Assembly: GCA_020226215.1 (NCBI GenBank)
Contig: CM035226.1
Span: forward strand, 66,301,455-66,365,454
DNA: 64,000 nt
Direction: 5' to 3'
DNA from: Sindora glabra
Taxonomy: Eukaryota > Streptophyta > Magnoliopsida > Fabales > Fabaceae
The notes beneath the pieces were generated by a model. The model saw only the letters and a list, made by a program, of their open reading frames with translations. It searched no databases and was not told the origin of the DNA. Made by a program: the position numbers and the translations under genes. Of this stretch, positions 61,532 through 64,000 are shown piece after piece; position 1 is the stretch's first letter, and every line of letters begins with the position of its first letter.

Positions 61532-62319
61532 CTCTTAAACTTTATTTTCATCCCTTATTAATTTCATTTATATTAATTTCATTCCTCACAGATATTTTAT
61601 AATTTTTTTCTTTGTAAATAATAATTTAATTAATTTGATCTATTCATTCATAATTTTATTAATGGATTAATGATTTAATAAATAGAAGGATAAAAATTAA
61701 ATATAAATAATATATGAAGGATGAAATTAATATTAAAAATTTATGAATAATTGAATGATTTAACTTATATTTGTGAATGATAAAAAATATATATTATAAA
61801 TAAAATTTAAAAATAAATAATTTATAATAATTTAAATTTTCATTTATAATTAAAATTTAAATATGCATGATAGTTCAAGTTATGATTTATATGAATATTT
61901 ATTCCATATAATTCAACTTTTACTAAAGGAATTTTTAGAAAATAATAAAAGTTACTTAAAAGATGTAAAAATTTTACTTCTATCTTGTAACAACTCAATT
62001 AATAATAATTAATAAAAGGATAAAATGAACTAATTAATTATTTATGAAAGATAAAATTGATGTTTGTAAAGAATAAATTTGATATAAGCAAAAATAGTAT
62101 CAGAACAAATAAAAATTTAGTCTATACAAAATATTTTTTAAAAATAAATCAAAATTTTTTTAGCATTAGTGTATTTTTATTATATGTATTTATGTAATAT
62201 TTTATTATTATATAATTAATATCACGTCAGTGTAGTTTTATTTTTGAAGTCAATAGGTTAATTAAAACTTTGTTTAAAATATATTATGTTATAATACTAA
62301 AGAAACAAACTAGTGCAAT

Positions 62320-62364
62320 TGTTAGTTTTGACATTCCTTAATTTGGAGATTCAAATTCGATTCC
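62320..62364 (+). ncRNA. SINE-like tRNA-derived head within copy 3
   Basis: tgttagttttgac (A-box-like) and aaattcgattcc (B-box-like, TTCGATTCC intact) lie about 33 bases apart with attccttaatttggag between them. It corresponds to 41635-41682 in arm 2. Confidence 0.45.
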
Positions 62365-62650
62365 TATAAATATATTTTGCAATTTCTAGATGAATAAAGT
62401 TTCAATGATTTACATTAACTTGATATAGGTAAAAAATATTAATATGTTTCAATACATATGCGAATAAAATGATAAGATAGTACCTGATCAAATTAGATAG
62501 ATAATTAATTTAATTTGGATAAATAAAAATTATTTTATCTAGTTACATTAATTTTTGTAATAATTCTATTTTATTTTTGGCTATAATTCTATTTGTGTCA
62601 ATATGAGTTACTAGCTATAAATGTACTTTTTTTGCCACACTTGTACTCAT

Positions 62651-64000
62651 AACTAGAAGTAGTTATTGACCACGGTGGAACCCATGGCAAGAGTCTATAT
62701 AAAAAATTGACATCATATCATTTGCTATTATAATAGGAAATGACATTTGACGTAGATTTTTATAAAAGAAATCTATGTTTAATTCTAGATATACTACTTT
62801 AATTTTTATAAATAACTAACATGGTATGTTTTGCTTCCCATCCAACCCTAATCCTCTCTCGTCTCTTTCGGTTCCTTCCTTTCAGATTCTCCATCACAAC
62901 CATAACCTCCTTCACTAGTTCATTTTTCTCAAATCCTCCTCATTCCCTTTATATTTAGCCTTGCATAAGATTATACCTAAAAATAAAAAATAATATCTCC
63001 TATAACTTTACATAATCCTATTGATAGCAATTATAAAAATAAATTTTGTAACAAAATTGTGAGAAATTATATATAATACCCTTATCAAAGATAGGTGTTA
63101 TACTGAATACTGTCTTGATATCCATTGCTTAATATATGAGATTGACACACCTTAGAAAAGTAGGCTTGAATTTAATTCTTGCAAATGTGATGAACATTCA
63201 TTAAATTTTTAGAAAATGATAGTACATATTTCATATAAATATATAATAGATAATATAAACAAATGCCAAAGAAGTAAATTTCTTTCCCATCCAAACTTAT
63301 AAAATATCAAAATGATTACAAAAAAATGGTAGATTATAAAACTAAAAACTAAACTATAAGGAAAAAATAAACTAAACAAAACCTTAGTCTTAAATTATGC
63401 ATTTTTCTACTGAGTGTGCAACCTACAAATTTAGTGATGGGCATATAAAGCTTCATTTCTACAAAGAAATATGGTAACCAAAGTAAAATGCTAATAAGAA
63501 TCATGTTTAAGTTAGAAGGAAAATACATAAAGAGTCATTTTAGAGTTTAGGAGAGTTATATGATAAAATTTGCAATTAGCACTAAAGTTTTCCTCATTTT
63601 CGAGCTGCATGATGAAATTTGCAATTAGCACTAATGCTTTACTCATTTAATTTTTAACTTGTTCAAAATTTAGATGTTGGTTGTGGACAAATAACTAATG
63701 TGTAAATGATAACGATGTTATCCTACTAATAAAAAGAATGATATTAATTATTGACAAAACATTGACATTTAAAGGATAAGGACGTTGTCCTACTAATAAA
63801 CTTAAAGATGTTTGTTTTCTTATTAATAATTAATTTTGTCACATTAAAGAAGTCAAATTTAAGTGAAAAACTGATATCTTTTTATGCATAATATTTTTTT
63901 AAAAAAGCTTTTGTTAGAAACAACTAATTAACAATTCCATAAGCAAAATAAAAAAATAACCAATTAACACTTATAGAATGAGATAGAGATTAACAATATC
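62651..64000. other. CACTA-like sequence running off the window
   Basis: No gene. Short repeats such as atttgcaattagcactaa (63568 and 63616) and ggataaggacgttgtcctactaataaa / gataacgatgttatcctactaataaa (63700-63800) resemble subterminal arrays. No terminus was identified. Confidence 0.4.

Larger units (their letters stand above)
59951..62650 (+). mobile_element. 2.9-kb family, copy 3 (plus)
   Basis: Parallels 39254-41985 in direct orientation: aattatgtcacaaaaattt at the start, tagcaaagtattgcttatatcac in the subterminal repeats, gatcatttaaggtataaaa at 61141, and ctagctataaatgtac..gccacacttgtact at the right. Homology stops at about 62650, so the last 190 bases including the CACTA terminus are missing. 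Two (TA)n tracts have expanded inside. The ORFs at 60054-60400 on both strands lie in the subterminal repeats and are not genes. Confidence 0.75.

Overview
The window looks like a gene-poor, very AT-rich stretch of a plant nuclear chromosome, probably a eudicot. The evidence is the repeat content: a SIRE-like Ty1/copia element, a Ty3/gypsy element, solo LTRs, hAT, CACTA-like and Tourist-like DNA elements, a tRNA-derived SINE-like head and long (TA)n tracts. No host gene with an intact multi-domain product is visible. The species cannot be named from sequence alone. All identifications come from reading motifs, termini, target-site duplications (TSDs) and internal repeats by eye; no alignment or database search was run.

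Layout. 1-7.9 kb: low-copy AT-rich DNA with a hAT-type non-autonomous element carrying a perfect 8-bp TSD (2975-3741), a Tourist-like MITE (3774-4079), a short spliceable-looking ORF (5705-5809) and a 200-bp-period tandem repeat. 7.9-18.2 kb: a complete but decayed copia element (LTR, PBS, gag, pol, an extra 3-prime ORF, PPT, LTR) inserted into that repeat. 18.2-25.6 kb: more Tourist-like MITEs, two of them side by side with shared TTA sites and one split by a 256-bp foldback; a putative solo LTR ending just before a 55-codon ORF; and an RNase H relic. 27.2-29.5 kb: a CACTA-like element with a 3-bp TSD, largely built of about 75-bp subterminal repeats. 33.3-34.9 kb: a solo LTR with a perfect 5-bp TSD.

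35.1-42.2 kb: a giant inverted repeat. Two oppositely oriented copies of one unnamed, about 2.9-kb, CACTA-like family flank a spacer made mostly of two tandem 583-bp units. A third copy lies at 59.9-62.65 kb. 43.5-53.8 kb: a gypsy element on the minus strand with LTRs of about 3.4-3.8 kb, only gag recognisable inside, and a 1.36-kb solo LTR nested in it. 53.8-55.8 kb: the right part of another CACTA-like element. 55.8-56.6 kb: an inverted pair of similar coding-like segments, one of which runs in frame into an unmistakable RWP-RK DNA-binding motif with internal stops, that is, a relic of a host transcription-factor gene. 57-64 kb: a hAT-like MITE, the third copy of the 2.9-kb family and further CACTA-like sequence running off the edge.

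The genes do not form a pathway; this is layered transposon debris with nested insertions. The points most worth following are the 35-42 kb inverted repeat (a possible long-hairpin small-RNA source), the RWP-RK relic with its flanking inverted coding duplication, the accessory ORF of the copia element and the foldback inside a MITE.
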